A program made the position numbers and the translations under genes. 64,000 nt of DNA. It comes from UBA8231 sp036011085 (GTDB taxonomy: Bacteria > Latescibacterota > UBA2968 > UBA8231). The notes under the pieces are model-generated. The model worked only from the letters and a program-made list of their open reading frames with translations. It had not been told where the DNA came from and did no database searches. Location: contig DASCMS010000129.1 in assembly GCA_036011085.1 (NCBI GenBank), forward strand, positions 1-64,000, read 5' to 3'. This document shows positions 15,750-24,787 of this stretch, piece after piece. Every line of letters begins with the position of its first letter. Within the stretch, counting starts at the first letter, position 1.

Positions 15750-16450
15750 GGGGTCTCGGTCTCCTGGTGGTGGTCGCACAGTGCCTGCAGCTCAGAGCCG
15801 TCACCATCCGCCCATGGCTCATCACAGACGATCCGCCCGCCGCGCAACACGACGACGCGGTTCACGAAGTGGGTCGCCTCCTCGACGTTGTGCGTTACCA
15901 GCACCGAAGAAACGCCGGCCTCGCCGGTGCGCTCCAGGAGGCGGCAGGACAGGGCCCGGGCCGAACTCCGATCGAGTCCGGTAAAGGGCTCGTCGAGCAG
16001 CAACACTCGCGGCGCATGCAGCGTCGCCCGCGCCAGGGCGAGCCGCTGCTTCATGCCTCGCGAGAAACCACCGACACGAGCCTGGGCATACTCTCCGAGT
16101 TCGACACTGGCCAGCGCCGCGATGACAGTGTCTGCGGGCAATCCGTAGAGGCCGGCAAAGAAACGCAGGTTCTCCGCCGCGGTGAGATCATCGTAGAGCA
16201 ATGTCTGATGCGACAGCAGACCCAGAAGCTGCCGCCGACTCGTGGACCGACGGGGGTCTTCACCATCGATCGTCACGTGTCCCTCGGTCGGACCGGTGAG
16301 ACCCGCCAGCAACCGCAGAAGAGTCGTCTTGCCGGCACCGTTGGCGCCCGCCAGCAGCAGATGGGTACCGGCGCCGGCGGTCAGGTCGACGCCGGCCAGG
16401 GCTACGGCCGGGCCGTAGCGCTTGTGCACCCCTTCCACGCACAGGTCCAA
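15746..16450 (-). CDS. ccmA: CcmA, ATPase of cytochrome c maturation
   Basis: A 234-residue ABC ATPase with Walker A GANGAGKTT, signature GFSRGMKQR and Walker B VLLLDEPFTGLD, followed by a His switch (VTHN). The protein is short, as CcmA proteins are, with no fused membrane part. The annotated start is TTG at 16450 with GGAG nine bases upstream; in the same frame a CTG overlaps the stop of the gene before it. Partner of CcmB, which follows with a 4-base overlap. Confidence 0.92.
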   Translation of the reverse strand: MDLCVEGVHKRYGPAVALAGVDLTAGAGTHLLLAGANGAGKTTLLRLLAGLTGPTEGHVTIDGEDPRRSTSRRQLLGLLSHQTLLYDDLTAAENLRFFAGLYGLPADTVIAALASVELGEYAQARVGGFSRGMKQRLALARATLHAPRVLLLDEPFTGLDRSSARALSCRLLERTGEAGVSSVLVTHNVEEATHFVNRVVVLRGGRIVCDEPWADGDGSELQALCDHHQETETP

Positions 16451-16470
16451 GGCAGGTTGCTCCGCGTGTT

Positions 16471-17568
16471 TCAGCCCGTGGTGTCGTCGAGCTGTCGATA
16501 GAGGAGGGTGACCTGCTTCTTCAGCTGCTGACGCTGTTGCTGCAAGGTGAAGGCCCCACGCTCATCGGCCGTGTCGAGCCGGTCGTCAATGTCGGCCAGC
16601 TGGGCGATCAACTGCTCGCACTGGGATCTGGTCGCCCCTGCCGGCGGCGCCGCAGCGGCGGGTCGGGTCAGGGCCACCGCTGCTGCCAGCAAGGCCGGAA
16701 CGAGGACGAGCATCGCCCACTTCAGAGACCAGCGCAGGGGCTGTGAATAGGGCAGTGGGATCGCCACCGTACGACCGCGATCCAGGTCCCGCATCCGGTA
16801 ATGTCGGTAGCCCTGGTCGTGCAGGTGGATCTCACCATGATCCTCAAACTGGCTGGCTGGCAACTCGATGTCGGTTGGTTGCACGAATACCTCGAGACGG
16901 CTGGTGGGATAGAGCACTTCGTGTTCGTAGGACCCGTCGAAGTCGTCGCCGCGAAGCTGAATCGTGAAGGCTATCTGCGACCGTCCGGGGGGCAATGGTG
17001 TGGTGGTGAACAGCCGTGTTGGCCCGGCGCGCAACACCTGTCCGGAATGGCCCTGTGGAGCCAGACTGCCAGCGGGGACCTGCATCTGGAACACCCGCCG
17101 TTCGTCACCGAAGGCACGTCCGATGTAGGTCGAGGCACCATCGTTGTCGATATGCACGAGCTGGGCCACATCGACTCCCGCTTTGGTGATGGCGAGGAAG
17201 AGGTGATGTCCGTCCAGACGGATCTGGCCGTCGTCCTCGGTGCCGTCGAAGACCTCGATGATCACCTGATCCTGCATCCCCACCTGCAACGGCTCGGTGT
17301 CGTACTCCAGGCCCTCGTGGTGGGCTACCAGGACGAAGGTGGTACCCGGCGTGAGGAAGGGCCCGGAGAAGGAGAAGGCTCCCTCTTCGTCCGTCCGGCG
17401 GCGAACCATCTCCGTCAGACCTTCCTCGCCGCCGCCGAGAAAGGCCACCTCAATACCAACCAGCCGCTGTTCGGTTTGCGTGTCGAGGACGTAGCCGGAC
17501 ACGGTATCGGCAGCCAACGGCAGGCAGGCCAGCATGATGGTAGTGGCTAGGCGCCACAGCAGACTCAT
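16471..17568 (-). CDS. Membrane protein with carboxypeptidase-regulatory-like domain, in ccm operon
   Basis: A 365-residue protein not found among the standard Ccm set. It has a signal peptide, an N-terminal beta-sandwich of the carboxypeptidase-regulatory type (VSGYVLDTQTEQRLVGIEV), a further beta-rich periplasmic region, one transmembrane helix at about residues 285-305 (WAMLVLVPALLAAAVALT), and a cytoplasmic coiled coil at the end. The ATG at 17568 overlaps the upstream stop codon (ATGA). Placed between ccmH and ccmA and next to another coiled-coil membrane protein, it probably belongs to the same assembly, perhaps in the place of CcmI or CcmG, which are absent. That role is an inference from position only. 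Confidence 0.7.
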   Translation of the reverse strand: MSLLWRLATTIMLACLPLAADTVSGYVLDTQTEQRLVGIEVAFLGGGEEGLTEMVRRRTDEEGAFSFSGPFLTPGTTFVLVAHHEGLEYDTEPLQVGMQDQVIIEVFDGTEDDGQIRLDGHHLFLAITKAGVDVAQLVHIDNDGASTYIGRAFGDERRVFQMQVPAGSLAPQGHSGQVLRAGPTRLFTTTPLPPGRSQIAFTIQLRGDDFDGSYEHEVLYPTSRLEVFVQPTDIELPASQFEDHGEIHLHDQGYRHYRMRDLDRGRTVAIPLPYSQPLRWSLKWAMLVLVPALLAAAVALTRPAAAAPPAGATRSQCEQLIAQLADIDDRLDTADERGAFTLQQQRQQLKKQVTLLYRQLDDTTG

Positions 17569-18017
17569 GGCGTGAAGGACTGACCACAATGTGGACAGAA
17601 GTGATGGTCGGGACGGCGCGGTTCGCCACAGCCGTGACAGAATCCCTGTTTCCGGGGTTCGTCGCCGCGACCGCGGCGAGCCGCCACTTCGGTTTCGATG
17701 CGCGCCTCGAGATCGTCTGTTGCGTCGCCGCTGTCTTCGAGTCGATCGAGGTGGCGCAACACCTCGACGGCTTCTGCTTCCAGGTCCTGGCGAACCACTT
17801 CGAGGTCCTCTGGCGACATCTTGCCCAGCGAGTGATCGAACTCCAGTTCCTTGATGGAGGCGTAGAGCTGCTCCTTGCGCTCCGTCAACTCCAGCCGCAG
17901 CCGACGTGATCCGGTGGCGCGTCGCCAGACGTGCCGCCGCGTCAGAATCGGGTGAATGGCGGCGGCGGCGAACAGACAGACCAGAGCCATGCAGGCGATA
18001 GTGGTCAGGACTGACAT
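17565..18017 (-). CDS. Membrane-anchored coiled-coil protein with C-terminal zinc ribbon, in ccm operon
   Basis: A 150-residue protein with an N-terminal transmembrane helix (about 5-25), a charged coiled coil (about 40-110) and a four-cysteine zinc ribbon at the end (CHGCGEPRRPDHHFCPHCGQ, CxxC-x12-CxxC). The ribbon most likely faces the cytoplasm. The helix-plus-coiled-coil front is reminiscent of the N-terminal half of CcmI, but no TPR part exists. It starts two bases after ccmH and overlaps the next gene by four bases, so it is firmly inside the ccm operon. Function unknown. Confidence 0.72.
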   Translation of the reverse strand: MSVLTTIACMALVCLFAAAAIHPILTRRHVWRRATGSRRLRLELTERKEQLYASIKELEFDHSLGKMSPEDLEVVRQDLEAEAVEVLRHLDRLEDSGDATDDLEARIETEVAARRGRGDEPRKQGFCHGCGEPRRPDHHFCPHCGQSFTP

Positions 18018-18019
18018 CG

Positions 18020-18481
18020 TCAGGCTTCGAACTCTTCGAGGTCGCGCCGCAACCTGTCGTCGAAGCTGCTGGTCTTCACCGTTCCCTCGCCGCCTGGCGT
18101 CGTCGTCGCCGGCCGCTCACCACGCCAGTAGACCAGTACCTGCCGGACACCGAGCACGCCGGCCCCGAGCATGACAAAGGGCACCACCCAGACCAGATCA
18201 TAGCCTTCCGGGGGGTTGGCCAGTCCCATCGGTCCGAAGCGGCCCACGTAGCTGTCGACGATCTGTTGTCGCGTCTGGCCCCCTTCGAGCATTTCACCGA
18301 TGGCATCCCGCTCGGAGGTGGCGAAGCCGCATAGACAGGTGGACAGGGACTCACGATTGCACGTGCCACAGAGACAGACCAGGTCGGCAGCGACATCCTT
18401 GACCTGTTCCGGCGTCGGCGCCGCGTCGCCGGGTACCACCACCAGCAGCAGGCCGGCGACGAGCAGGGCGCTGCAGCGCAT
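18020..18481 (-). CDS. ccmH: CcmH-like thiol protein of cytochrome c maturation
   Basis: A 153-residue protein with signal peptide, a periplasmic helical domain and a C-terminal transmembrane helix, the form of CcmH/CycL. The usual single LRCxxC motif is replaced by a cysteine-rich segment, VCLCGTCNRESLSTCLC, with Cys at 36, 38, 41, 49 and 51. The downstream conserved part (YVGRFGPMGLANPPEGYDLVWVVPFVM) matches the family well. In the family this protein reduces the CXXCH thiols of apocytochrome. The ATG shares one base with the ccmF stop codon. The additional cysteines are unusual and could allow a disulfide relay without CcmG. Confidence 0.85.
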   Translation of the reverse strand: MRCSALLVAGLLLVVVPGDAAPTPEQVKDVAADLVCLCGTCNRESLSTCLCGFATSERDAIGEMLEGGQTRQQIVDSYVGRFGPMGLANPPEGYDLVWVVPFVMLGAGVLGVRQVLVYWRGERPATTTPGGEGTVKTSSFDDRLRRDLEEFEA

Positions 18482-20493
18482 CACGAAGTGGCCCCTGAGA
18501 GCGGTGTATCCCAGGACTCGGCCGGCGACGACTCGCGGTCGAGGCGCGCCATGCGTCGATCCCGGGCCGAGGGCCACATGGTCCACAGGGAACTGAGGAC
18601 GAATAACACCGACCCCCACCACACACAACCGACCAACGGGTTGATGTAGATCTGGAACTTGGCAGATCCGTCATCATCGGCCGAGCCGACGAAGATGAGG
18701 TAGAAATCCTCGAACCAGCGCGAATAGATGGAGACCTCGGTCGTATTCTGCTCTGCCCGCTTATAGAAATGCCGCTCGGGAACCAGGGTTGCCAGGAAGC
18801 GACCCTCGTGTTCCAGAGCCAGGGCGGCAGCAGACACGGCCTTGGTGTCGTCGTCGCCAACAGCCAGCGTTTCAAAGGTGATCGTGTAGTCGCCGATGGT
18901 CGCTGACTGCCCGCGGTGGAGAACAACTTCGCGGTCCGTGGAAAAGGCGTTGCCCGTAAAGCCCACGAAGAGCAGGACCATGGCCACATGGACAAGGTAG
19001 CCACCGTATCTTCGACGGCTTTTGGCCAGCAGTGTGTAGCACGCCACGAGGGCCGATTCGTCCGTGGTCCGCCGTCGCGCGGCAATACCTCGCCAGAACT
19101 CGAGGACCACGGATCCGCCGACGAAGCCGCAAAGACTCAATGACATGAGGGCGTAGATGTCACGCACGCCAGCCGCAGCGACGGCCATCAGCGAGATCGC
19201 TGCCCAGAGTGCGGGGACGCCGAAGTTGCGCCGGAAGCCTTCCCGCGACGTACGGCGCCAGGCAAACAGCGGGCCGGCCCCGGTGAGGAACAACAGAACC
19301 AGCCCCATAGGGATGCTGACCTGATTGAAGAAGGGCGCCCCCACGGTGATCTTTTCGCCGGTAAAGGCCTCGGAGAAGACTGGGAACAGCGTTCCCCATA
19401 GAACCGCGAACAGCAGGGCCAGCAGTATCCAGTTGTTGAGCAGGAAGGCGCTTTCGCGGGAGGCGAAAGATTCCAGGTGATTCTCCGCCTTCAGATCCGG
19501 CAGTCGGCGCAGCAGCAGCAGCGACGAGCCGAGGACGATGAGGATCAGATAGACGACGAAGTAGTCCCCCACGCTTGATTGAGCGAAGGCGTGTACGGAC
19601 GAGACGATGCCGGATCTGGTCAGGAAAGTACCGAAGATCGTCATGCCGAAGGTGAAAAACAGCAAGACCATATTCCACACCTTCAGCATGCCCTTGCGTT
19701 CCTGAATCATCACCGAGTGCAGCAAGGCGGTGGCTGCCAGCCAGGGCATGAGGGAGGCGTTTTCCACCGGATCCCAGCCCCAGTATCCTCCCCAGCCCAG
19801 TTCGACATAGGCCCATTTTCCTCCCAGCAACAGACCGGCACCCAGAAACGTCCAGGGTATCAGCAGCCAGCGGCGCATGGCTCGCAGCCACGTGTTGTCG
19901 AGCTGCCGGGCGGCGAGGGCGGCGATGCCGAAGGCATAGGGCACTGTCATGCCGATCATGCCGGCGTAGAGCAGCGGCGGATGGATGGCCATGTAGGGAT
20001 GCTGCAGGATCGGATTCAGGCCGCTGCCATCCTGCGGCGTGAAGGATAGTCGCACAAACGGGTCGGCAGCGAAGACGTTGAGCACGGCGAAGAAGAAACA
20101 GGAGCCGGCCAGCACGGCCACGGCGTACGGCATCAGCGAACGGTAGCGGTGCCGGTTCAGCAGAACGGTGGCACCGGTGAAGAGCGACAGCACCCAGCCC
20201 CAGAACAGAATCGAGCCGTTCTGACCACCCCAAAGAGAAGCGAGCACGTAGTGCGCCGGCATGGCCAGGCTCGTGTTCTCGGCCACGTACTGCACCTGAA
20301 AGTCCTTGGTGAAGATCGCATACCAGAGACCGAGAGCCGACACCGTGAACAACGCACACACCGCCAGCGCCGCATTCTCGCCGGAACGGATCAGGCCCTC
20401 ATGGTGGCGGTGGACGCCGAGCAGGGAGGCAAAGACCGAGTACCCGCCGGCAGCCAGGGCCAGGCACAGAGCGAAGTAGCCGATGTCGACCAC
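18481..20493 (-). CDS. ccmF: CcmF, cytochrome c heme lyase core subunit
   Basis: A 670-residue polytopic membrane protein. The WWD heme-binding domain is at about residues 234-252 (WGGYWGWDPVENASLMPWL), with conserved histidines at about 165 and 171 (HPYMAIHPPLLYAG). A large periplasmic domain precedes the last helix. It attaches heme from CcmE to apocytochrome c together with CcmH. Start is GTG at 20493, nine bases after ccmE. Length and motifs are fully normal for the family. Confidence 0.95.
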   Translation of the reverse strand: MVDIGYFALCLALAAGGYSVFASLLGVHRHHEGLIRSGENAALAVCALFTVSALGLWYAIFTKDFQVQYVAENTSLAMPAHYVLASLWGGQNGSILFWGWVLSLFTGATVLLNRHRYRSLMPYAVAVLAGSCFFFAVLNVFAADPFVRLSFTPQDGSGLNPILQHPYMAIHPPLLYAGMIGMTVPYAFGIAALAARQLDNTWLRAMRRWLLIPWTFLGAGLLLGGKWAYVELGWGGYWGWDPVENASLMPWLAATALLHSVMIQERKGMLKVWNMVLLFFTFGMTIFGTFLTRSGIVSSVHAFAQSSVGDYFVVYLILIVLGSSLLLLRRLPDLKAENHLESFASRESAFLLNNWILLALLFAVLWGTLFPVFSEAFTGEKITVGAPFFNQVSIPMGLVLLFLTGAGPLFAWRRTSREGFRRNFGVPALWAAISLMAVAAAGVRDIYALMSLSLCGFVGGSVVLEFWRGIAARRRTTDESALVACYTLLAKSRRRYGGYLVHVAMVLLFVGFTGNAFSTDREVVLHRGQSATIGDYTITFETLAVGDDDTKAVSAAALALEHEGRFLATLVPERHFYKRAEQNTTEVSIYSRWFEDFYLIFVGSADDDGSAKFQIYINPLVGCVWWGSVLFVLSSLWTMWPSARDRRMARLDRESSPAESWDTPLSGATS

Positions 20494-20502
20494 GGTACGG
20501 GC

Positions 20503-20949
20503 TCAGCTCCCCGTCACGGTCTCTACAGCCTGGGCTGAGCGATGGTCGTCGTAATTCTGACCTTCGTATTTCGACGGACACTTGGCCATCACGACTTCGG
20601 CTTCGAAGCGATCCTGGTCCGGCAGGAAGCGTCCTTCCATCACCAGCTGGGCCCGATCCTGGAAGGTATCGGGAAGCACGGCGTTGCCCGTATAACGTAC
20701 CTGCATGTGACGGGTACCGTCGGTGATCTGAAAGACGGGGCGATGGCGGTATTCGTCCCACTCGATCGTGCCGGGAACGACGGTGCATCCAGCCAGTTGG
20801 ATGCGGCGACCGGAGATCTCTGCGGCTGGCAGCTCTACCATGACATCGAGGGTCACGTGTCTGGAGGACGATTGCCGCACCCCCAGAATCATCAAGGCGA
20901 TGACACCGAGAGCGACGATGGCGGAGCCGACTAGGAGTTTGGTTCTCAT
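20503..20949 (-). CDS. ccmE: CcmE heme chaperone, CxxxY variant
   Basis: A 148-residue protein with an N-terminal membrane anchor (about 5-23) and an OB-fold periplasmic domain. In standard CcmE heme is bound covalently to a His in an HDExY motif. Here the equivalent place reads C-P-S-K-Y (Cys124, Tyr128), the CxxxY form known from Desulfovibrio and archaea. The heme would therefore be carried on cysteine. This is the first gene of the ccm set; 66 bases separate it from the methyltransferase gene upstream. The start at 20949 has only a weak ribosome-binding site. Confidence 0.88.
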   Translation of the reverse strand: MRTKLLVGSAIVALGVIALMILGVRQSSSRHVTLDVMVELPAAEISGRRIQLAGCTVVPGTIEWDEYRHRPVFQITDGTRHMQVRYTGNAVLPDTFQDRAQLVMEGRFLPDQDRFEAEVVMAKCPSKYEGQNYDDHRSAQAVETVTGS

Positions 20950-21015
20950 CTGTAGCTCAATTCGAGCAAGGGGGAGACCTTCTGGCGCACCTGCCACTGA
21001 GGAAAGTCCCCAATG

Positions 21016-22203
21016 TCAACGAGGATCGCAAATGAACACGACCGGCCGTTCGCTGACCCGCGTACACACGAGGGAGACGACCTGAGAGCCAGTTTCACCC
21101 GCGCCACGCAGATCGCGCCTGAGGGCGGGTGGATCGACGGGGAAGCGCCGCCGCAGGATCTCGCCCACGTGCCAGCCTTCGGCGTCGAGCCGTTGCCGCA
21201 GCCGTCGGAGGCCGAAGGTCACCTGAGCCAGTACGCGGAAGCAGCGAGCAAAGGGCGTGGCCTGTTCGGTTGCCGAAGTCAGATAGGCGACCTGATCGGT
21301 GACGAGCGTGGCACTGAGCTGGCGCGCCAGCAGGCCCACCAGGTGGGAGCGTACGACCGCCGGATCCGGGTCGTAGAGGTAGGCTTCCGGGGGGCCGACT
21401 TCAGCACTGGGGGGTGCCGCTTCGTCCCAGCGCAGATCGCCGCCATCGATGACCGTCGCCCGTCGTCGCGCCGTCGCCGCTGATCCGAACCACAGAACGG
21501 CCTCGCGACACTGACCGCGCCAGGAGACGTACTCCACTTCATCCACTGAAGCGGGGATCTGCTCTTCGTCGAGGGCGGGAGAGACCTTGACGGCCAGAGT
21601 GGTCAGTCGGGGACGCGGTGCGACGATCTCGGCCAACGTCGGTGAGTAGTCGTTGCCGCGACGCACCCGGCGTCCCGCCTCGGTGCGCCTGGCAGGGTCG
21701 GCGAACAACGCCTGGCAGCGGCTGGCGGGCACCCGGGCGTCGGCCCGGGCAACCACCAGTCGAGAGCCCACACCGGTGACCTCGGCGTTGTGCCGGGTCA
21801 TCCACAGGCGCGCCGGGTCCACATCGCTGGCGGCCACCGGACCCCGCCGCGCCAGAGCCAGACAATCACCACCGATGCCGCAGGTCACATCAGCAACCGC
21901 TTCGTCAGCGGCGAAACGGGCGGCGCGATGCTGGGCCACCGGAGCGCCGCTGGCCATCTGCAAGGCCTCGGTGTCGAAGAACATCTGCGCGGCGTCGGCA
22001 CCGAACTTGTCGCCAGCCGCCTTGCGGGCGTCGCTGACAGAGACCGCTGCCCGACAGAGATCCGGCGGCGTGTCCCGCCGCAGACGCTCCAGTAGCTGCC
22101 AGGGAGCCAGCGATGACGACAGCTCCTGCACCCGGGCCAGCAACTGCCGTCCCGCAACGCTGTCCAGCCGCCGCAGCAGGTCGACGGTGAGCTGATTGCC
22201 CAC
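21016..22203 (-). CDS. SAM-dependent methyltransferase with THUMP-like domain
   Basis: A 395-residue class I methyltransferase. The SAM-binding loop is at about residue 105 (VADVTCGIGGDCLALA) with an acidic strand ASDVDP after it. The first 90 residues are helical, and the C-terminal third fits the THUMP-like domain found in this small bacterial family. Substrate unknown; RNA is likely from the domain name but not shown. It starts five bases after the M24 peptidase gene and so is in the same transcription unit. Confidence 0.8.
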   Translation of the reverse strand: MGNQLTVDLLRRLDSVAGRQLLARVQELSSSLAPWQLLERLRRDTPPDLCRAAVSVSDARKAAGDKFGADAAQMFFDTEALQMASGAPVAQHRAARFAADEAVADVTCGIGGDCLALARRGPVAASDVDPARLWMTRHNAEVTGVGSRLVVARADARVPASRCQALFADPARRTEAGRRVRRGNDYSPTLAEIVAPRPRLTTLAVKVSPALDEEQIPASVDEVEYVSWRGQCREAVLWFGSAATARRRATVIDGGDLRWDEAAPPSAEVGPPEAYLYDPDPAVVRSHLVGLLARQLSATLVTDQVAYLTSATEQATPFARCFRVLAQVTFGLRRLRQRLDAEGWHVGEILRRRFPVDPPALRRDLRGAGETGSQVVSLVCTRVSERPVVFICDPR

Positions 22204-22208
22204 TGTTG

Positions 22209-23348
22209 TCAGAGTGCCAGAACTTTCGGCAAGGTCGTCAGATTGCGGCAGCCTTCGGCGTCCACTACGACGAGGTCCTCGATACGGACACCACCGATGC
22301 CGAGGTAGTAGAGGCCGCGCTCCACGGTCAACACATGACCCGGCTCGAGAACGCAGTTGCGGCGAGACAACGAGGGTGCCTCATGGATCTCCAACCCGAC
22401 GCCATGACCGGTACTGTGGAAGTAGCCCTGCATGCGCCCGTCACTCTGGCCGGTTTCATACCCCGCATTCTCAAAGTGGTCGACGACGCGGGTGTGCAAT
22501 GTGTGCCCATCAGCGCCGGGGCCCAGTCCCTGCAGGACCAGCGCCTGTGCCGCGGCGACCGTGTCATACAGCCGCTGTACGGCGTCGGTGATCGTACCGC
22601 GCACGACGGTACGGGTCAGGTCGCCGAAATACCCCGTGGACGAGTGTTGCGGGAAGATGTCGATGATGATCGGCTGGTGTGCCGGCAGCGGCCCGTGCCC
22701 GTCCTGATGCGGATCGATGGCCTGCTCACCGCCGGCGACGATGGTGTGGCGGGCGATACAGTCATGTTCGAGCAGGGCCCGATGGATCCGCTGCCGTACC
22801 GCCTCCGAGGTCAGGGGCGCACCGTCGAGACGAAGTTCCGCCCCTTCGATACTGGCGTTGCCGATGGCGTCGAAGGCTGCCCTCATGCCGGCCTCGGCAG
22901 CCTGCTGAGCGCTGGCGATGGCCTCGATTTCGTCCTCGCGTTTGACGGCCCGTTGGGGGAACAGCGGAGCGGGGGCCAACTGCAGCTCGAAGCCGGCCTG
23001 GCGCAACCGGTCAGCGGTGCCCAGGGGGAAGTCGTCCGGAACGAGCAGTCGCTGCAGACCGTGGTGGCGCAACAGCTCGGCCAGAACCGCACCGGCGGGC
23101 GGGCTGTCACCGACTCGCTTCTCGTACGTGCTGATGGCAACCACGTCGGCGTTCCGAACCTGCTGGCGGGCACGATCGAGTTCGAGATCCTTCACCGCGA
23201 CAAAGGCACCGTCCTTGGCCATCACATAGACGAACGGGTCGGGGGCGCGAAAACCGGTGGCCCAGAAGAGGTCACAGTTGCGCTCCGAGTCGCCGATCAT
23301 CATCAGCGCGTCAGCGCCGTTCAATGACAGGGACCGCATTGGATTCAT
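22209..23348 (-). CDS. M24-family metallopeptidase (Xaa-Pro aminopeptidase-like)
   Basis: A 379-residue creatinase/aminopeptidase-fold protein: an N-terminal creatinase-like domain (1-150) and a pita-bread catalytic domain. The five metal ligands are visible: Asp in IIIDIFPQ, Asp in DLTRTVV, His in STGHGVGLEIHE, Glu in TVERGLYY and Glu in GVRIEDLVVV. It probably removes an N-terminal residue before proline in the cytoplasm. The ATG overlaps the stop of the HtrA gene by four bases. Confidence 0.88.
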   Translation of the reverse strand: MNPMRSLSLNGADALMMIGDSERNCDLFWATGFRAPDPFVYVMAKDGAFVAVKDLELDRARQQVRNADVVAISTYEKRVGDSPPAGAVLAELLRHHGLQRLLVPDDFPLGTADRLRQAGFELQLAPAPLFPQRAVKREDEIEAIASAQQAAEAGMRAAFDAIGNASIEGAELRLDGAPLTSEAVRQRIHRALLEHDCIARHTIVAGGEQAIDPHQDGHGPLPAHQPIIIDIFPQHSSTGYFGDLTRTVVRGTITDAVQRLYDTVAAAQALVLQGLGPGADGHTLHTRVVDHFENAGYETGQSDGRMQGYFHSTGHGVGLEIHEAPSLSRRNCVLEPGHVLTVERGLYYLGIGGVRIEDLVVVDAEGCRNLTTLPKVLAL

Positions 23349-24787
23349 TCAGAAGAGTGGATGGACAAGGCGCGTACGTCGATGCCGCCGTCGGGACGCC
23401 AGAACCAGAACAGAGCCGACTTACCCGTTTCGAGCTGGGACATGGATTGCATGAACTGGTCGAGGGACTCCACCTTCGTCTGATCGATCTCAGTGATGAC
23501 ATCGTCCAGGCGCAGGCCCCGAGACGCGGCAGGACCTTCAGGGTCGACGTCGACGACGACGACGGCCCGGCGTCTATCCTCGAGGCCGAGCTGTTGCGCC
23601 AGATCGTCAGAAAACCCGAGTCTGTCAGCCCGTGATGCCTCGAGACCGGTCACCGTCAGGCCAAGCTGCTCGACGCGCCGGTGGCCGCGTGCCAGAGCCC
23701 GATCCTGTTCCAGCTCGCCGAGGATGACGTCGATACGGCGTTCCATGCCATCGCGCAGAATTGTGAGCCCCACCGTTTCGCCTGGATCACGACCGTAGAT
23801 CAACGTCTGCACTTCGTTGGCTTCGTTCACCGGCGCGCCATCCACGGAAAGCACAACATCGCCCTCCGCCAGATCGCTGCGAGCGGCCGGGGTGTCGGCG
23901 TAGATCTCCTTGAGATAGACTCCGCGAGGCGGCTCCAGGTCGAGCCCCTCCCGAGCTACCCACTCGGCGTCGACATCGCCCATGGCGATGCCCAGATACC
24001 CGCGCACGACACGGCCGTGCTCGAGGAAGTCGTTCATGGCCTCGTGTGCCAGGTCGATGGGCACCGCCAGGCCATATCCCATGAAGTATCCGGTCTTCGT
24101 CGAGATCGCCGTGTTCACGCCGATGACCTGGCCCCGCAGATCGAGCAGAGGACCACCGGAGTTTCCCGGGTTGATCACGGCATTCGTCTGAATGAAACTC
24201 TCGATAACCCCGGCGCCGTCGATCACGTCGGCCTGTCGACCCAGAGCGCTGACGATGCCGTGGGTCAGGGTTGTGCCCATTCCCAGGGGAAAACCGATGG
24301 CCAACACCCACTCACCGATCTGCAGATCCGCGGATCGGCCAAGATCAGCCGTCGGCAGATTCTGTGCCTCCACTTTGAGCAGGGCGATATCGATCAGAGA
24401 GTCGACGCCGACCACACGGGCGGTGAGCCGGCGGCGGTCGTGCAGCGTGACCTCGATGGAGTCGGCGTTGCGGATGACATGGTGGTTGGAGAGGATGTAG
24501 CCGTCGGCAGAGACGATGACGCCCGACCCGAGGCCGCTGAACTGGCCGCCTTCTTCCGGCTCGAAGGGGGGAATGCGTGGGTGGAAGCGCGGCAGCCTGA
24601 ATTCCCTGTCGCCAGACGTCTGGATGAGTACCACCGCCGGTGCAACCCGTTCGTAGACCGACCGGAAAGCGCGGCTCAACTCCTCGAAGCGAGCCACGCC
24701 ATCATCACCATCGCTGGCGGTTGCCGGGCAGAGGCTGGCCATGGCAAGCAGGATCGCCAGTGCGGCTCTCGTGCGAAGGTTGCTCAT
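23345..24787 (-). CDS. HtrA/DegP-family periplasmic serine protease
   Basis: A 480-residue protease with signal peptide, trypsin-like domain and two PDZ domains. The triad is intact: His in LSNHHVI, Asp in SLIDIALLKV, Ser in NPGNSGGPLLD. PDZ1 follows at about 260-355; PDZ2 at about 375-465, which is somewhat divergent. It degrades or refolds damaged envelope proteins. Both ends overlap neighbours by four bases (sigma-54 activator upstream, M24 peptidase downstream), so its expression is tied to these genes. Confidence 0.92.
   Translation of the reverse strand: MSNLRTRAALAILLAMASLCPATASDGDDGVARFEELSRAFRSVYERVAPAVVLIQTSGDREFRLPRFHPRIPPFEPEEGGQFSGLGSGVIVSADGYILSNHHVIRNADSIEVTLHDRRRLTARVVGVDSLIDIALLKVEAQNLPTADLGRSADLQIGEWVLAIGFPLGMGTTLTHGIVSALGRQADVIDGAGVIESFIQTNAVINPGNSGGPLLDLRGQVIGVNTAISTKTGYFMGYGLAVPIDLAHEAMNDFLEHGRVVRGYLGIAMGDVDAEWVAREGLDLEPPRGVYLKEIYADTPAARSDLAEGDVVLSVDGAPVNEANEVQTLIYGRDPGETVGLTILRDGMERRIDVILGELEQDRALARGHRRVEQLGLTVTGLEASRADRLGFSDDLAQQLGLEDRRRAVVVVDVDPEGPAASRGLRLDDVITEIDQTKVESLDQFMQSMSQLETGKSALFWFWRPDGGIDVRALSIHSSE

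Noticed and set aside
22206..23327. 373-codon plus-strand frame
   Set aside because: Antisense to the M24 peptidase, whose metal ligands are all on the minus strand.
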